From Sphingobium sp. C100 (GTDB lineage Bacteria > Pseudomonadota > Alphaproteobacteria > Sphingomonadales > Sphingomonadaceae), in NCBI RefSeq assembly GCF_000508185.1, contig NZ_AYOY01000163.1:1-33376 (forward strand): a stretch of DNA of 33,376 nucleotides, given 5' to 3'. Shown in pieces: positions 1-8,241 of this stretch. Below the pieces are notes generated by a model. That model saw only the letters and a program-made list of their open reading frames with translations. It had not been told where the DNA came from and did not search any database. Each line of letters begins with the position of its first letter. Position 1 is the stretch's first letter. The position numbers and the translations under genes were made by a program.

Positions 1-1
1 G

Positions 2-448
2 GCAGCCGCGGCCCGGGGCGGCGCGGCGATGGCGGGTGGCGCATCCACGGCCTACAGCCTCGGCGCAGCCGGCCAGTCAGGCGCCAGTAGCGTCGCGTCA
101 GGTCTCGGCGGTGTCGCCCGGGCAGGTGGCAACGCGGCTATCTCACCGCTGCGCCGCGCCGCCTCACGCGCCGCCGAAAGCATGCGCTCCAGCTTCAACT
201 CCGGCGGCAAGGCGGCGTTCGAAACGACTGGCGGATCCTCGACGATGGGATCGGTCGGTGGCGACGCAGCCGGCGACGGCGGCGGCTCGGCCGCACCGGC
301 ACCCGCGGGCGGACCGCCCGCATGGGCACAGCGCATGCGCCATTCCCAACGCATGACCCCCGCCGTCCAGGCAACCGCCCACGCTGTGCGCTCCGGAGAC
401 GCCCATGGCGGCGGCTCTTCCGTCAATCTCTCCGAAGGCGACCGCTGA
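2..448 (+). CDS. trbL: TrbL, C-terminal part (mating-pair formation, gene cut by window edge)
   Basis: TrbL is the polytopic inner-membrane protein of P-type type IV secretion systems (VirB6-like) and forms part of the conjugative channel. Only the tail is in the window; the frame is open from the first bases, so the true start lies to the left. The visible 148 residues are the low-complexity Ala/Gly/Ser-rich cytoplasmic or periplasmic tail typical of TrbL, with no membrane segment. Identity rests mainly on gene order: trbF, trbG, trbI and a DUF2274 gene follow at once in the canonical order. The stop codon overlaps the trbF start by one base (TGATG), which suggests translational coupling. 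The tail alone would not identify the family. Confidence 0.8.
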   Translation, partial: AAAARGGAAMAGGASTAYSLGAAGQSGASSVASGLGGVARAGGNAAISPLRRAASRAAESMRSSFNSGGKAAFETTGGSSTMGSVGGDAAGDGGGSAAPAPAGGPPAWAQRMRHSQRMTPAVQATAHAVRSGDAHGGGSSVNLSEGDR

Positions 449-1131
449 TGTTCAAACGACCCTCCACCCACTATGGTAAAGCCCCCGAACCCGAGACGCC
501 GTATCAGCGCGCCGCACAGGTCTGGGACGAGCGGATCGGCGCCTCGCGCGTACAGGCCAAGAACTGGCGGCTGATGGCCTTCGGCTCGCTGATCCTCTCC
601 GCCGGCTTCGCCGCCGCGTTGGTCTGGCAATCGGCACGCGGCACGATCGTCCCCTGGGTGGTGCAGGTCGACCGGCTTGGCCAGGCCCAGGCCGTCGCGC
701 CGGCTGTCGCCGACTATCGTCCGACCGATCCCCAGATTGCCTTCCACCTGGCGCGCTTTATCGAGCAGGTCCGCTCGATCCCGGCCGACGCCATCATCGT
801 GCGGCAGAACTGGCTGCGCGCCTACGACTTCACCACCGACCGCGGCGCGGTAGCGCTGAACGACTACGCGCGGGCCAACGACCCGTTCACCAAGGTCGGC
901 CGACAGCAGGTCGCGGTGGAAGTCTCGAGCGTCATCCGCGCGTCTCCAGATAGCTTCCGTGTCGCGTGGGTCGAGCGCCGTTACGAGAACGGCCAACTCG
1001 CCACGACCGAGCGCTGGACCGCGATCTTGACGATCGTCGAGCAGGTCCCGCGCAACGCCGATCGGCTCAGGGCGAACCCGCTCGGCATCTATGTCAACGC
1101 CATCAACTGGTCACGGGAGCTTGGTCAATGA
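448..1131 (+). CDS. trbF: TrbF, VirB8-like conjugal transfer protein
   Basis: TrbF is the VirB8-type bitopic inner-membrane scaffold of the mating-pore apparatus. The 227-residue product has a short cytoplasmic N-terminus, one membrane segment at about residues 42-61, and a periplasmic domain carrying the VirB8/TrbF pattern (IVPWVVQVD after the membrane segment, then a mixed alpha/beta fold ending in NPLGIYVNAINWSREL). The ATG at 448 was chosen because it overlaps the trbL stop and gives the family length; a longer in-frame opening to 322 would run into trbL. The 3' end overlaps trbG by four bases (ATGA). Product and role are family knowledge; no regulation is visible apart from coupling. Confidence 0.95.
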   Translation: MFKRPSTHYGKAPEPETPYQRAAQVWDERIGASRVQAKNWRLMAFGSLILSAGFAAALVWQSARGTIVPWVVQVDRLGQAQAVAPAVADYRPTDPQIAFHLARFIEQVRSIPADAIIVRQNWLRAYDFTTDRGAVALNDYARANDPFTKVGRQQVAVEVSSVIRASPDSFRVAWVERRYENGQLATTERWTAILTIVEQVPRNADRLRANPLGIYVNAINWSRELGQ

Positions 1132-2177
1132 AGCCGTCTTTCCGTAAAGCCGGAAGCCCGGCTTCACACATTTCCGCAATCCCGGCTTTGCGCCGAGGCG
1201 CATTGCCGATCCTGCTGGTGGCGACGTCCGCGCTCGCCGGCTGCGCCACCACCAATCCACCGCCGGAAATCTCCTACGACAACGCCGCTCCTGCGGTGCA
1301 GACGGTGGATCCCCCTGCGCCGGTAACAGTCGTGGAACTGCCCCGGCCCCTACCGCTGCCCGGGCAGATGAAACCGGTGGAGCGCTCCCGTCAGGCACCC
1401 GAACCGACCGATCCGACAGCGCGGGTCAACCAGGCCAATGCTGCAGCCCGCATTCAGCCGGTGCGCGATGGCTTCATCAATTCGATGCAGGTGTATCCCT
1501 TCACCCAAGGCGCGCTCTATCAGGTCTATACCGCCGTCGGGCAGATCACCGACATTGCGTTGCAGCCCGGAGAGCAGCTCGTGGGCTCCGGCCCGGTCGC
1601 CGCCGGCGACACAGTGCGCTGGATCATCGGTGATACGCAGAGCGGTTCCGGGCCAACGCTTCAGGTCCATATCCTGGTGAAGCCGACCCGGCCGGACCTG
1701 ATGACGAACCTCGTCATCAACACCAACCTGCGCACCTATCACATGGAGCTGCGCTCGACCGAGCGGACCTACATGGCCTCGGTCTCCTGGCACTATCCGC
1801 AGGACCAGCTCATCGCGCTGCGCCGCCAGAACAGCCAAGCCGAGGCCGCGCAGCCGGTCGCATCCGGAGTCGACCTAGCCAACGTCAACTTCCGCTACGC
1901 AATCGACGGCGACCGTGCGCCGTGGCGGCCGCTGCGCGCCTTCGACGACGGCCGCCAGGTCTTCATCGAATTCCCGCGCGGGATCGGTCAGGGCGAGATG
2001 CCGCCGCTCTTCGTCGTCGGCCCCGAGGGCAACACCTCCGAACTGGTGAACTACCGGGTGCGCGGCCACCACATGATCGTCGATCGGCTCTTCGCCGCCG
2101 CCGAGCTGCGGTTCGGCTCCGGCGACCGCCAGAAGCGCGTGCGCATCGTGCGCACCGATGGGAGGCCGGCGTCGTGA
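1128..2177 (+). CDS. trbG: TrbG, VirB9-like lipoprotein of the mating pore
   Basis: TrbG is the VirB9-type periplasmic/outer-membrane component of the T4SS core complex, partnering TrbI (VirB10). The 349-residue product begins with a basic N-region and a hydrophobic stretch ending in a lipobox (LAGC, Cys 39), so it is probably a lipoprotein. A Pro-rich linker follows. The rest has VirB9 features: a beta-rich domain after VYPFTQGALYQVYTA, and a C-terminal domain with RYAIDGD, WRPLRAFDDG and NYRVRGHHMIVDRLF. Start and stop are shared with neighbours through ATGA (trbF) and GTGA (trbI), so the start is well fixed. In VirB7-containing systems the lipid is carried by a separate protein; here TrbG itself has the Cys. 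Confidence 0.95.
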   Translation: MKPSFRKAGSPASHISAIPALRRGALPILLVATSALAGCATTNPPPEISYDNAAPAVQTVDPPAPVTVVELPRPLPLPGQMKPVERSRQAPEPTDPTARVNQANAAARIQPVRDGFINSMQVYPFTQGALYQVYTAVGQITDIALQPGEQLVGSGPVAAGDTVRWIIGDTQSGSGPTLQVHILVKPTRPDLMTNLVINTNLRTYHMELRSTERTYMASVSWHYPQDQLIALRRQNSQAEAAQPVASGVDLANVNFRYAIDGDRAPWRPLRAFDDGRQVFIEFPRGIGQGEMPPLFVVGPEGNTSELVNYRVRGHHMIVDRLFAAAELRFGSGDRQKRVRIVRTDGRPAS

Positions 2178-3400
2178 GCGAGACGGAGCCCCGGAAAGAA
2201 GAAGAGCCGGATGACGATGCCCGGCCGCTGACCGGAGAGCCAGTCAGCCCTGCGGCCATGCGGCTGCGCGCGGAACCGCCGCGCGTCACCCGCCTGTCGC
2301 GAAAGGTGTTGACGGGCCTCGGCCTCGTCGCCAGCGTCGGAATCGGCGGCGCGCTCATCTATGCGCTTCAGACCCGCGATGACGGTCGGCCGAACGAGGA
2401 ACTCTACTCCACCGAGAACCGCTCGACAGCCGATGGCATCGCCGGCTTGCCACGCGACTATAGCGGCGTGCCTCAGCTTGGCCCGCCGCTTCCCGGCGAC
2501 CTCGGCCGCCCCATCCTTGGTGCACAGAACCGCGGCCAGCCCGTACCGACAGCCGGCGTCAGCACGCCCAACCCTGGTCTCAGTCCAGAAGAGCAGCGGC
2601 GCATTCAGGAGCTTGAATCGGCACGCACGGCGCGGCTGTTCGCCGCCACCGAAACCCGGACGGCGGCAGCAACCCCATCCCAGACAACGCCCGGCGTGCA
2701 ACCAACGCCCGATCTCACAAGCCTGGGGCTGGCCCCTCCGCCGTCAACACCCACGGCGCAGGATCGGCAGAACGCCTTCCTCAACGCCGCGGCCGATCGG
2801 CGTACCGTCGCGCCCGATCGCGTCGCCGCGCCGGCGTCGCCCAACGTACTGCAAGCGGGCGCCGTGATTTCCGCCGCACTGATCACCGGCATCCGTTCAG
2901 ATCTCCCCGGCCAGATCACCGCCCAGGTGACGGAAAATATCTACGATAGCCCGACGGGTCGCATCCTCCTCGTGCCCCAAGGCACACGCGTCATCGGCCA
3001 GTACGACAATAACGTCCAGTTCGGGCAGAGCCGCGTCCTCCTGGTCTGGAATCGACTGATCTTCCCGAACGGCCGCAGCATTGTGCTGGAGCGCCAGCCG
3101 GGCGCCGATGCCGAGGGATATGCCGGCTTGCAGGACGGCGTCGATTATCACTGGTGGGATCTCGCCAAGGCGGCAGGGCTCTCGACGCTGCTCAGCGTCG
3201 GAGCCGAACTCGCGGCCGACGACGATGACCGTCTGATTCAGGCGATCCGCAACGGGGGCCAGGACACCATCGATGACGCCGGCCAGCAGATCGTCCGACA
3301 CCAACTCAACGTTGCGCCAACGCTGACAATCCGGCCGGGTTTCCCTGTCAGGGTCATCGTCACGCGGGATTTGGTGCTCGAACCCTATGGAGGATCGTGA
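2174..3400 (+). CDS. trbI: TrbI, VirB10-like channel protein
   Basis: TrbI is the VirB10-type protein that spans from inner to outer membrane and forms the T4SS core with TrbG. The GTG at 2174 overlaps the trbG stop (GTGA) and gives 408 residues. Order of parts: acidic cytoplasmic N-terminus, one membrane segment at about 45-66, a Pro/Thr-rich periplasmic linker to about 220, then the VirB10 beta-barrel domain from about 225 (AALITGI, DLPGQI, LLVPQGTRVIG, ending VIVTRDLVLEPY). A longer opening of this frame reaches back to 1922 but would lie inside trbG. The gene appears intact. The stop again overlaps the next start by four bases. Confidence 0.96.
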   Translation: MSETEPRKEEEPDDDARPLTGEPVSPAAMRLRAEPPRVTRLSRKVLTGLGLVASVGIGGALIYALQTRDDGRPNEELYSTENRSTADGIAGLPRDYSGVPQLGPPLPGDLGRPILGAQNRGQPVPTAGVSTPNPGLSPEEQRRIQELESARTARLFAATETRTAAATPSQTTPGVQPTPDLTSLGLAPPPSTPTAQDRQNAFLNAAADRRTVAPDRVAAPASPNVLQAGAVISAALITGIRSDLPGQITAQVTENIYDSPTGRILLVPQGTRVIGQYDNNVQFGQSRVLLVWNRLIFPNGRSIVLERQPGADAEGYAGLQDGVDYHWWDLAKAAGLSTLLSVGAELAADDDDRLIQAIRNGGQDTIDDAGQQIVRHQLNVAPTLTIRPGFPVRVIVTRDLVLEPYGGS

Positions 3401-3621
3401 AGGTGAAGCTGAAACTCGGACCAATCGCCGATGAGAGGCCGGTGAAAGTCACACTGGAACTGCCTGCGGCGCTGCATCGCGATCTTGTCGCTTACGCCGA
3501 AATTCTGGCCAGCGAAACGGGCCAGCCCGTCACCGATCCAATTCGTCTGGTTGTCCCGATGTTAGAGCGGTTTATTGCAACCGACCGTGGATTCTCCAGC
3601 ATTCGACGGCGGTCAACTTGA
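3397..3621 (+). CDS. DUF2274 protein, last gene of the trb operon
   Basis: A 74-residue protein of the DUF2274 family, which commonly follows trbI in ICEs and plasmids with P-type transfer systems; its function is not known. The GTG at 3397 overlaps the trbI stop (GTGA). Near the middle is a short amphipathic segment (LPAALHRDLVAYAEIL) resembling the helix of ribbon-helix-helix-like small proteins, preceded by a beta-like KVTLELP stretch, so DNA or protein binding is possible but unproven. No signal peptide or membrane segment is present. It ends the operon, and just beyond it the coding strand and gene content change completely. Confidence 0.85.
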   Translation: MKVKLKLGPIADERPVKVTLELPAALHRDLVAYAEILASETGQPVTDPIRLVVPMLERFIATDRGFSSIRRRST

Positions 3622-3629
3622 GAGCCAGA

Positions 3630-3649
3630 CTGTGCATTGAGACGCACAG
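3630..3649 (+). terminator. Possible stem-loop terminator after the trb operon
   Basis: A perfect 6-base stem (CTGTGC/GCACAG) with an 8-base loop starts 8 bases after the DUF2274 stop. No T-run follows, so intrinsic termination is uncertain; position is the main argument. The rest of the 3622-3720 spacer holds nothing recognisable. Confidence 0.3.
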
Positions 3650-3720
3650 CCTAGGGCTATTCACAGGGGCACAAGATCAACGCGCACAGTGGATTGCGCA
3701 TCGAGCGAGAACTTTGTGCA

Positions 3721-4842
3721 TCAGCCCATTCGCCCGAATGTCACGTCGCCAAGTTGCTCAAGTGTGGTCCACAGCCTCGCCGCAACTTGCTGGTCGTCGG
3801 CTTTTTCAGGAATCCCGGCCCAGCCGGGTAAGCCGCCCAGCCCCATCACCCCGTTAGGGCCGTAATATCCGCCAGCCGACGCTTGCGGCGACGTTGCCGC
3901 GTACAGGGTCGGCAAGGCGCCCTGGGCTGCCGTCTGGAACATGAACGGCATGTATCTGTGATTGCGCCCTTCGAGGCTGTCCGGGCCAGGACCGTCCGGG
4001 ACAAGGTTCGTGCGGGCGATACCGGGATGGGCAGCTATCGACGAGATACCCCAGCCTTCCGCCACGCTGCGCCGCTGCATCTCGAAGCCAACCAAGAGGT
4101 TGGCGAGCTTGGAGTTGTCGTAAGCCGCCCCATAGTCGTAGTCCTGAACCAGTTGCAGGTCGGCAAAGTTGATAGCACCCATGAACGAGCGGCTGCTGGA
4201 AACCCAGACGACGCGTGGGGACTGGCCTTCGCGCAGCAGCGGCAGCAGCCGGGCAGTCAACGCAAAATGACCGAGCGTGTTCGTGGCAAAAACCCGCTCA
4301 AATCCGTTTGCGCTCACTTCGCGACTTTTCCGCCCCATGACGCCGGCATTGTTGACGAGAATATCCAGACTTCCCCGGGACGCGCGCATCCGCTCCGCAA
4401 AGCCGGCGACCGAAGCGAGGTCTGAAAGATCGAGCGTCTCGAAGCGGATCGCAGCACCGGTAACGATGCTCCTTATGTGTCTGACCGCTTCCTCGCCCCG
4501 TTCCTGCTTCCGGGATGCGATGGTTACGTCCGCCCCGGCGCGAGCGAGTTCAAGGGCGTCATAAAAGCCCAGTCCGCTGCGGTCGCCCACGGGATAACCA
4601 TTGCCGCCGGTGACCAGTGCCGAGCGCCCTCGCAGCGAGGGGATGTCGGCCGCCGTCCAATCGGGGATCCTCGGCAGTCCCTGCTGACGCGGGGAAACGG
4701 GTGGCCTGTTCGCCCAGACGGCGACGCCGCCGCCCACGGCCGCAACAGCAAGGCCTGCCGCGCCGTATCGAACAAATGAACGGCGCGACAACCCCGATGC
4801 TTTGGCTTTGCCAGGCCCGTTCCCTCCGCGCGTGTATGTCAT
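3721..4842 (-). CDS. Tat-signal short-chain dehydrogenase with an insertion in the glycine loop
   Basis: An SDR-family NAD(P)-dependent oxidoreductase of 373 residues; substrate unknown. The N-terminus carries a twin-arginine motif (SRRSFV, residues 19-24), then a hydrophobic segment (26-45), so export or membrane anchoring by Tat is predicted. The SDR core follows: cofactor loop TGGN...SGLG (78-92), NNAG (164-167), catalytic Ser near 215-217 and YDNSK (241-245). The cofactor loop is unusual: seven residues (GYPVGDR, 82-88) separate TGGN from SGLG, which are normally adjacent. ATG 4842 is preceded by AAGGA at good spacing. It is a relative of the two SDRs to its right (shared GHFALTA, AAHPGI, GALPTLYAAT), 186 bases downstream of one of them, but its own upstream region lacks the motif found before those genes. 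Confidence 0.88.
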   Translation of the reverse strand: MTYTRGGNGPGKAKASGLSRRSFVRYGAAGLAVAAVGGGVAVWANRPPVSPRQQGLPRIPDWTAADIPSLRGRSALVTGGNGYPVGDRSGLGFYDALELARAGADVTIASRKQERGEEAVRHIRSIVTGAAIRFETLDLSDLASVAGFAERMRASRGSLDILVNNAGVMGRKSREVSANGFERVFATNTLGHFALTARLLPLLREGQSPRVVWVSSSRSFMGAINFADLQLVQDYDYGAAYDNSKLANLLVGFEMQRRSVAEGWGISSIAAHPGIARTNLVPDGPGPDSLEGRNHRYMPFMFQTAAQGALPTLYAATSPQASAGGYYGPNGVMGLGGLPGWAGIPEKADDQQVAARLWTTLEQLGDVTFGRMG

Positions 4843-5028
4843 TTAAGGAATCCTTTTGAATAATGGAATTTTGGATGGTTAGGCGATGTCAGTGTTTGCA
4901 AAGGGTCAGTGGCGATGCACTCGTTTGCGATCGGCATGAACGGGAGTATCCGGTCGATCGTCACCGGCTTTAGCTCAACCGTGTCACTTGCCTTCCCGAT
5001 GTAAAACAGTACCCAACACCTGGACGGT

Positions 5029-5943
5029 TTACGCGAACGTCACGTTCGTCAGTTCCTGAGACGCATCCCAGAGGCGCGCCGCCACTGAGGCATCGAGCGC
5101 TTGCATGGGAGGCTTCTCTTCGGTCGGATAGCCACGCGTCCCGCCCAACCTGTCAGGTCCGTAGTAGGCGCCGTCGCGCGCTGCAGGCGCGGTCGCCGCA
5201 TACAGCGTGGGTAATGCGCCCTGCCACGCAGGCTGGAACAGGAACGGCAGGAAGCGGCGCGCCATCCCGGGCGCGCTCGTCTGTCCGGCTCCGTTCGGGA
5301 GCAGATCGGTGCGCGAGATACCGGGGTGGGCCGCCAGGCTCTCGACGCCCCATCCGGCCTCCTTGCTGCGCCGGCTCAATTCGAATGCGAACATGATGCA
5401 GGCGAGCTTCGATTGGCTGTAAACCGGCATCGGCTTGTAGTCGCGCTCAGCTTGCAAGTCGTCGAAGTTGATCGCTCCTTGGCGTGCCGCGACGCTGCCG
5501 AGGGTCACGACGCGTGGGTTCTGCCCTTTCTTCAGGAGCGGCATCAGATGCGCCGTGAGCGCAAAATGACCGAGATAGTTGGTTCCGAACTGCAACTCGA
5601 AGCCGTCTTTAGTCTCGCGACGCGCCGGCGGCGTCATGACACCGGCATTGTTGATCAGAAGATCGAGGCTGGCTTGTTCCCGCGCGAGTTGCGCGGCGAA
5701 TTCGGCGATCGAGGCGAGGTTGGCAAGATCCACCTCCCCAAACCGCACTTGTCCGCCAGGGATAGCTTGCTTGATCGCGGCCACGGCCTCAGCGCCCTTT
5801 CGCGCGTTGCGCCCGGCGATCACGACACTTGAACCGGCTCGCACCAAGGCCAACGCGTCCTCGTAGCCCAATCCTCCAGTGCCGGTGACGACCGCCGTAC
5901 GGCCGTGTTGCGGTGGAATGTTGCTTGTCGTCCATTTGGTCAT
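5029..5943 (-). CDS. Short-chain dehydrogenase, first copy of a tandem pair
   Basis: A cytosolic SDR of 304 residues, NAD(P)-dependent, substrate unknown. Motifs: TGTGGLG (20-26), NNAG (98-101), Ser 150 and YSQSK (175-179), so the catalytic set is complete. The cofactor loop is one residue shorter than the usual TGxxxGxG. It closely matches the next gene to the right along almost its whole length, so the two are tandem duplicates. ATG 5943 matches the start of its twin (MTKWTT); the ribosome site is weak. A probable operator shared with other units of this region lies 110 bases upstream (6053-6088). The gene could be read through into the Tat-signal SDR downstream. Confidence 0.9.
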   Translation of the reverse strand: MTKWTTSNIPPQHGRTAVVTGTGGLGYEDALALVRAGSSVVIAGRNARKGAEAVAAIKQAIPGGQVRFGEVDLANLASIAEFAAQLAREQASLDLLINNAGVMTPPARRETKDGFELQFGTNYLGHFALTAHLMPLLKKGQNPRVVTLGSVAARQGAINFDDLQAERDYKPMPVYSQSKLACIMFAFELSRRSKEAGWGVESLAAHPGISRTDLLPNGAGQTSAPGMARRFLPFLFQPAWQGALPTLYAATAPAARDGAYYGPDRLGGTRGYPTEEKPPMQALDASVAARLWDASQELTNVTFA

Positions 5944-6052
5944 TGTGAAGTCTACGCCTTCTCAAAAGTTCAGCGAGACTTCGGGTGAGGATTGTCTCAA
6001 CGCGCCCGCTTTTTTACCTCCCTCAATAGAACGGCTGCGGCACCAAACCTCC

Positions 6053-6088
6053 ATGCCTGATTTGGCAAAAAACATGCCTATTCCTACA
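6053..6088 (+). promoter_or_regulatory. Two-part operator motif, site A
   Basis: ATGCC (6053-6057), 17 bases, then TGCCTATTCCTACA (6075-6088). The spacing and both blocks recur at 7204, 8895 (weaker) and 11498 (minus strand). It lies 110 bases upstream of the SDR starting at 5943. The direct repeat of TGCC-like blocks about 22 bases apart (two helical turns) fits an AraC-family dimer site. The likely binder is the AraC protein at 10508-11431 (inference). Confidence 0.65.
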
Positions 6089-6144
6089 TCCATTTGGCTG
6101 TCGAGGAATATCCAAAGAAAGTAGATGCCGACTTGCCGAGGCCA

Positions 6145-7092
6145 TTAGGTTGGCGCGGTCAAGGCTTGCGGGCGTCCTACACGTATGTCCACGTTGGTCA
6201 GTTCCAGCGAAGTCTCCCAGAGGCGAGCCGCGACGGCTGTGTCCAGCGCTTGGCGAGGAGGTTTCTCCTGGATCGGATGGCCTCGCGTCCCGCCAAGCCG
6301 GTCAGGCCCGTAGTAAGCGCCGCTCCGCGCCGCCGGTTCTGTCGCCGCAAAGAGCGCGGGCAATGCGCCCTGCCATGCGGGCTGATAGAGAAACCATAGA
6401 TAGCGTCGCGCGAACCCCGGTAGGCTCGACCAGCCCGGCCCGTTCGGTATCAGGTCGGTGCGTGAGATGCCGGGATGCGCCGCCACGCTCTGCACGCCCC
6501 ATCCGGTCGCCTCGCTGCGTCGGTTCAGTTCAAAGGCGAACATGATGCAGGCCAGCTTCGACTGGCTGTAAACCTGCATCGGCTTGTAACCGCCCTCGGC
6601 CTGAAGGTCGTCGAAGTTAATCGCTCCCCACCGCGCCGCCACGCTGCCCACAGTCACGACGCGTGGCTTTTGCCCCCTCTTCAGGAGCGGCAGCAGATGC
6701 GCGGTGAGAGCGAAATGGCCGAGATAGTTCGTGCCCAGTTGTAGCTCGAAGCCATCGCTGGTCTCGCGACGCTCCGGCGTTCTCATAACACCCGCGTTGT
6801 TGATCAAGAGTTCGAGGCCATCTTGCTCCTGTGCGAGCTGCGCGGCGAATTCAGCGATCGAAGCAAGGTTCGCAAGGTCCAGCTTGCCGAACCGGACCTG
6901 CGCGCCAGAGACGGCATTTCTGATCGCCGCGACGGCATCAGCGCCCTTCTGGGGATTGCGTCCGGCGATCACAACGTTAGCGCCGGCGCGCGCCAAGGCC
7001 AGCGCCGTCTCGAAACCCAGCCCTCCGGTGCCGGTGACGACTGCCGAACGGCCGTGTTGTGGTGGAATGTTATTTGTCGTCCATTTGGTCAT
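6145..7092 (-). CDS. Short-chain dehydrogenase, second copy of a tandem pair
   Basis: SDR of 315 residues, the paralogue of the gene at 5029-5943 with the same motifs: TGTGGLG (20-26, again one residue short), NNAG (98-101), Ser 150 and YSQSK (175-179). Its C-terminus runs 11 residues further than its twin. ATG 7092 was chosen over a TTG one codon upstream because AGGA lies six bases before the ATG and the twin starts with the same MTKWTT. Site B lies 112 bases upstream. Substrate unknown; keeping both copies intact suggests either dosage or diverging substrates. About 200 bases separate it from the twin, so each copy probably has its own promoter. Confidence 0.9.
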   Translation of the reverse strand: MTKWTTNNIPPQHGRSAVVTGTGGLGFETALALARAGANVVIAGRNPQKGADAVAAIRNAVSGAQVRFGKLDLANLASIAEFAAQLAQEQDGLELLINNAGVMRTPERRETSDGFELQLGTNYLGHFALTAHLLPLLKRGQKPRVVTVGSVAARWGAINFDDLQAEGGYKPMQVYSQSKLACIMFAFELNRRSEATGWGVQSVAAHPGISRTDLIPNGPGWSSLPGFARRYLWFLYQPAWQGALPALFAATEPAARSGAYYGPDRLGGTRGHPIQEKPPRQALDTAVAARLWETSLELTNVDIRVGRPQALTAPT

Positions 7093-7203
7093 CAATCATC
7101 CTTGCCTTTTCGACCGCTCGGCGGAGATCTTGAGCTTTGATGGTCTCTACGCACCCGCTTTTTTGTCCTCTTCGGAAGGATGCCCGAGGCGCGGCAACCG
7201 TCC

Positions 7204-7239
7204 ATGCCAGAACCAGTAAAAAGCGTGCCTGATCCTACA
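7204..7239 (+). promoter_or_regulatory. Two-part operator motif, site B
   Basis: ATGCC (7204-7208), 17 bases, TGCCTGATCCTACA (7226-7239). It differs from site A at only two positions of the 14-base block. It lies 112 bases upstream of the SDR starting at 7092 and in the same orientation relative to the gene as site A. The rest of the 7093-7353 spacer shows no gene. Confidence 0.65.
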
Positions 7240-7353
7240 TTTGTGCGGCTTGCACCGGCCCCGGGAGGGCAAACAACGGCAGATGTTCTGATGGTGCTCA
7301 GGTTCGCACGGTAACAGGATCATCTGGCATGGCAGTACCGCTTGGCGGATGGC

Positions 7354-8241
7354 CTACAGTGCCGCTTCCGTGATGCCGCTGATCATTCTTGGGCCCCAAC
7401 TGCGCGCGGTGAAGCTCCAGGTCGCGAAGATTATGAAGGCGGTTGCTGCCAGGAGCACCGTTGCTGCCGCAAAGCCGGCAACCGCTCCGCGATCCCGCCG
7501 GCGCGCCCGAATGAAGAGTTCAGCAACGATGAGATTGGGGACGTAGAAGAAGAACATCATGATCGCGTCGAACCAGCCGGTAAAGCCGCTCGCCGTTCCA
7601 ATGCCACCGGAGGCCAAGAACCAGGCGCCATATTCCATCCGGTACAGCCAGGAGCCGACCGTCAGCGCAAACAGCCTGATCGCCCAGGCACGATGCTCGT
7701 CGTAATTGCCAGCCCGGGCGCGGGCGTAGGCCATGGCGGCGCAGAGCACCATCAACGCGCCGTAGATGCCGAAGCCCACATCCATCAGCGGGCCACCGAT
7801 CGTGCCTTTTCCCAATATGAAGCCAAGCCCACCCAGACCAGCTAACCCGGCCGAAATAACGTAGATTCGGCCCAGCCAGCGATGGAGGCCCGGCACATTG
7901 CGGCGCACGCTCCCGATCAACTGAACAGGTCCGAGCAACAGGAGCACGCCCCCGGCCATGAAGTGTGCGCCGATGGCTGCCGTAGAAAGCAATGCACTCC
8001 CTCCGTATAAATCGGGAAGAGACTCGTTCCATCGCTCGGCGGCTCCGCCTAACGCGACGCCGCCGAAGAATGCGAGGATGTAGGTGGCGAAGATGGCACC
8101 GCTGATCCAGCTCGCGGCCACGAGCAGCCGAGCGCTCCAGCGCAAGGCTGCAGCATGAGTGCTGCCAGTTGGCCCGGTCGGTTCACGATCAACGATCGAT
8201 GAACTGTCCGCTATAGGGATTGTCTTAAATCCTGCACTCAT
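7354..8241 (-). CDS. DUF2306 family membrane protein
   Basis: A polytopic membrane protein of 295 residues with about seven or eight hydrophobic segments. It shows the DUF2306 pattern: a His near the start of one helix (GAHFMAGG, His 93), LLLGPVQL, and LHRWLGRIY (His 120 to Tyr 127), then DEHRAW (His 183). The conserved histidines in membrane helices suggest haem or metal binding, but the family has no proven function. The ATG at 8241 overlaps the stop of the DUF2147 gene by four bases (ATGA), so the two are translated together. A polar Ser/Thr-rich N-terminus of about 33 residues precedes the first helix. The pair is probably under control of site C. Confidence 0.85.
   Translation of the reverse strand: MSAGFKTIPIADSSSIVDREPTGPTGSTHAAALRWSARLLVAASWISGAIFATYILAFFGGVALGGAAERWNESLPDLYGGSALLSTAAIGAHFMAGGVLLLLGPVQLIGSVRRNVPGLHRWLGRIYVISAGLAGLGGLGFILGKGTIGGPLMDVGFGIYGALMVLCAAMAYARARAGNYDEHRAWAIRLFALTVGSWLYRMEYGAWFLASGGIGTASGFTGWFDAIMMFFFYVPNLIVAELFIRARRRDRGAVAGFAAATVLLAATAFIIFATWSFTARSWGPRMISGITEAAL

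Larger units (their letters stand above)
5029..7239 (-). repeat. Tandem duplication of an SDR gene with its upstream site
   Basis: Unit 1 is 5029-6088 and unit 2 is 6145-7239. Each consists of an SDR gene plus an upstream copy of the same two-part motif at nearly the same distance (110 and 112 bases). Most residues agree between the two proteins, including long blocks around LANLASIAEFAAQLA and GPDRLGGTRG. The copy therefore included the promoter, and enough time has passed for clear sequence divergence. Confidence 0.75.

Noticed and set aside
52..996. Long minus-strand frame (314 codons) across trbL and trbF
   Set aside because: Lies opposite the well-identified trbL/trbF genes, has no family pattern, and arises from high-GC codon use.
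4980..5002. Possible further copy of the AraC-type motif before the Tat-signal SDR
   Set aside because: TGCCTTCCCGATGT shares only the first bases, and ATGCC is not found 17 bases before it.
6001..6124. Short plus-strand coding frame between the duplicated SDRs
   Set aside because: Its peptide resembles the N-terminal extension of the AraC frame only because both translate the same operator motif.
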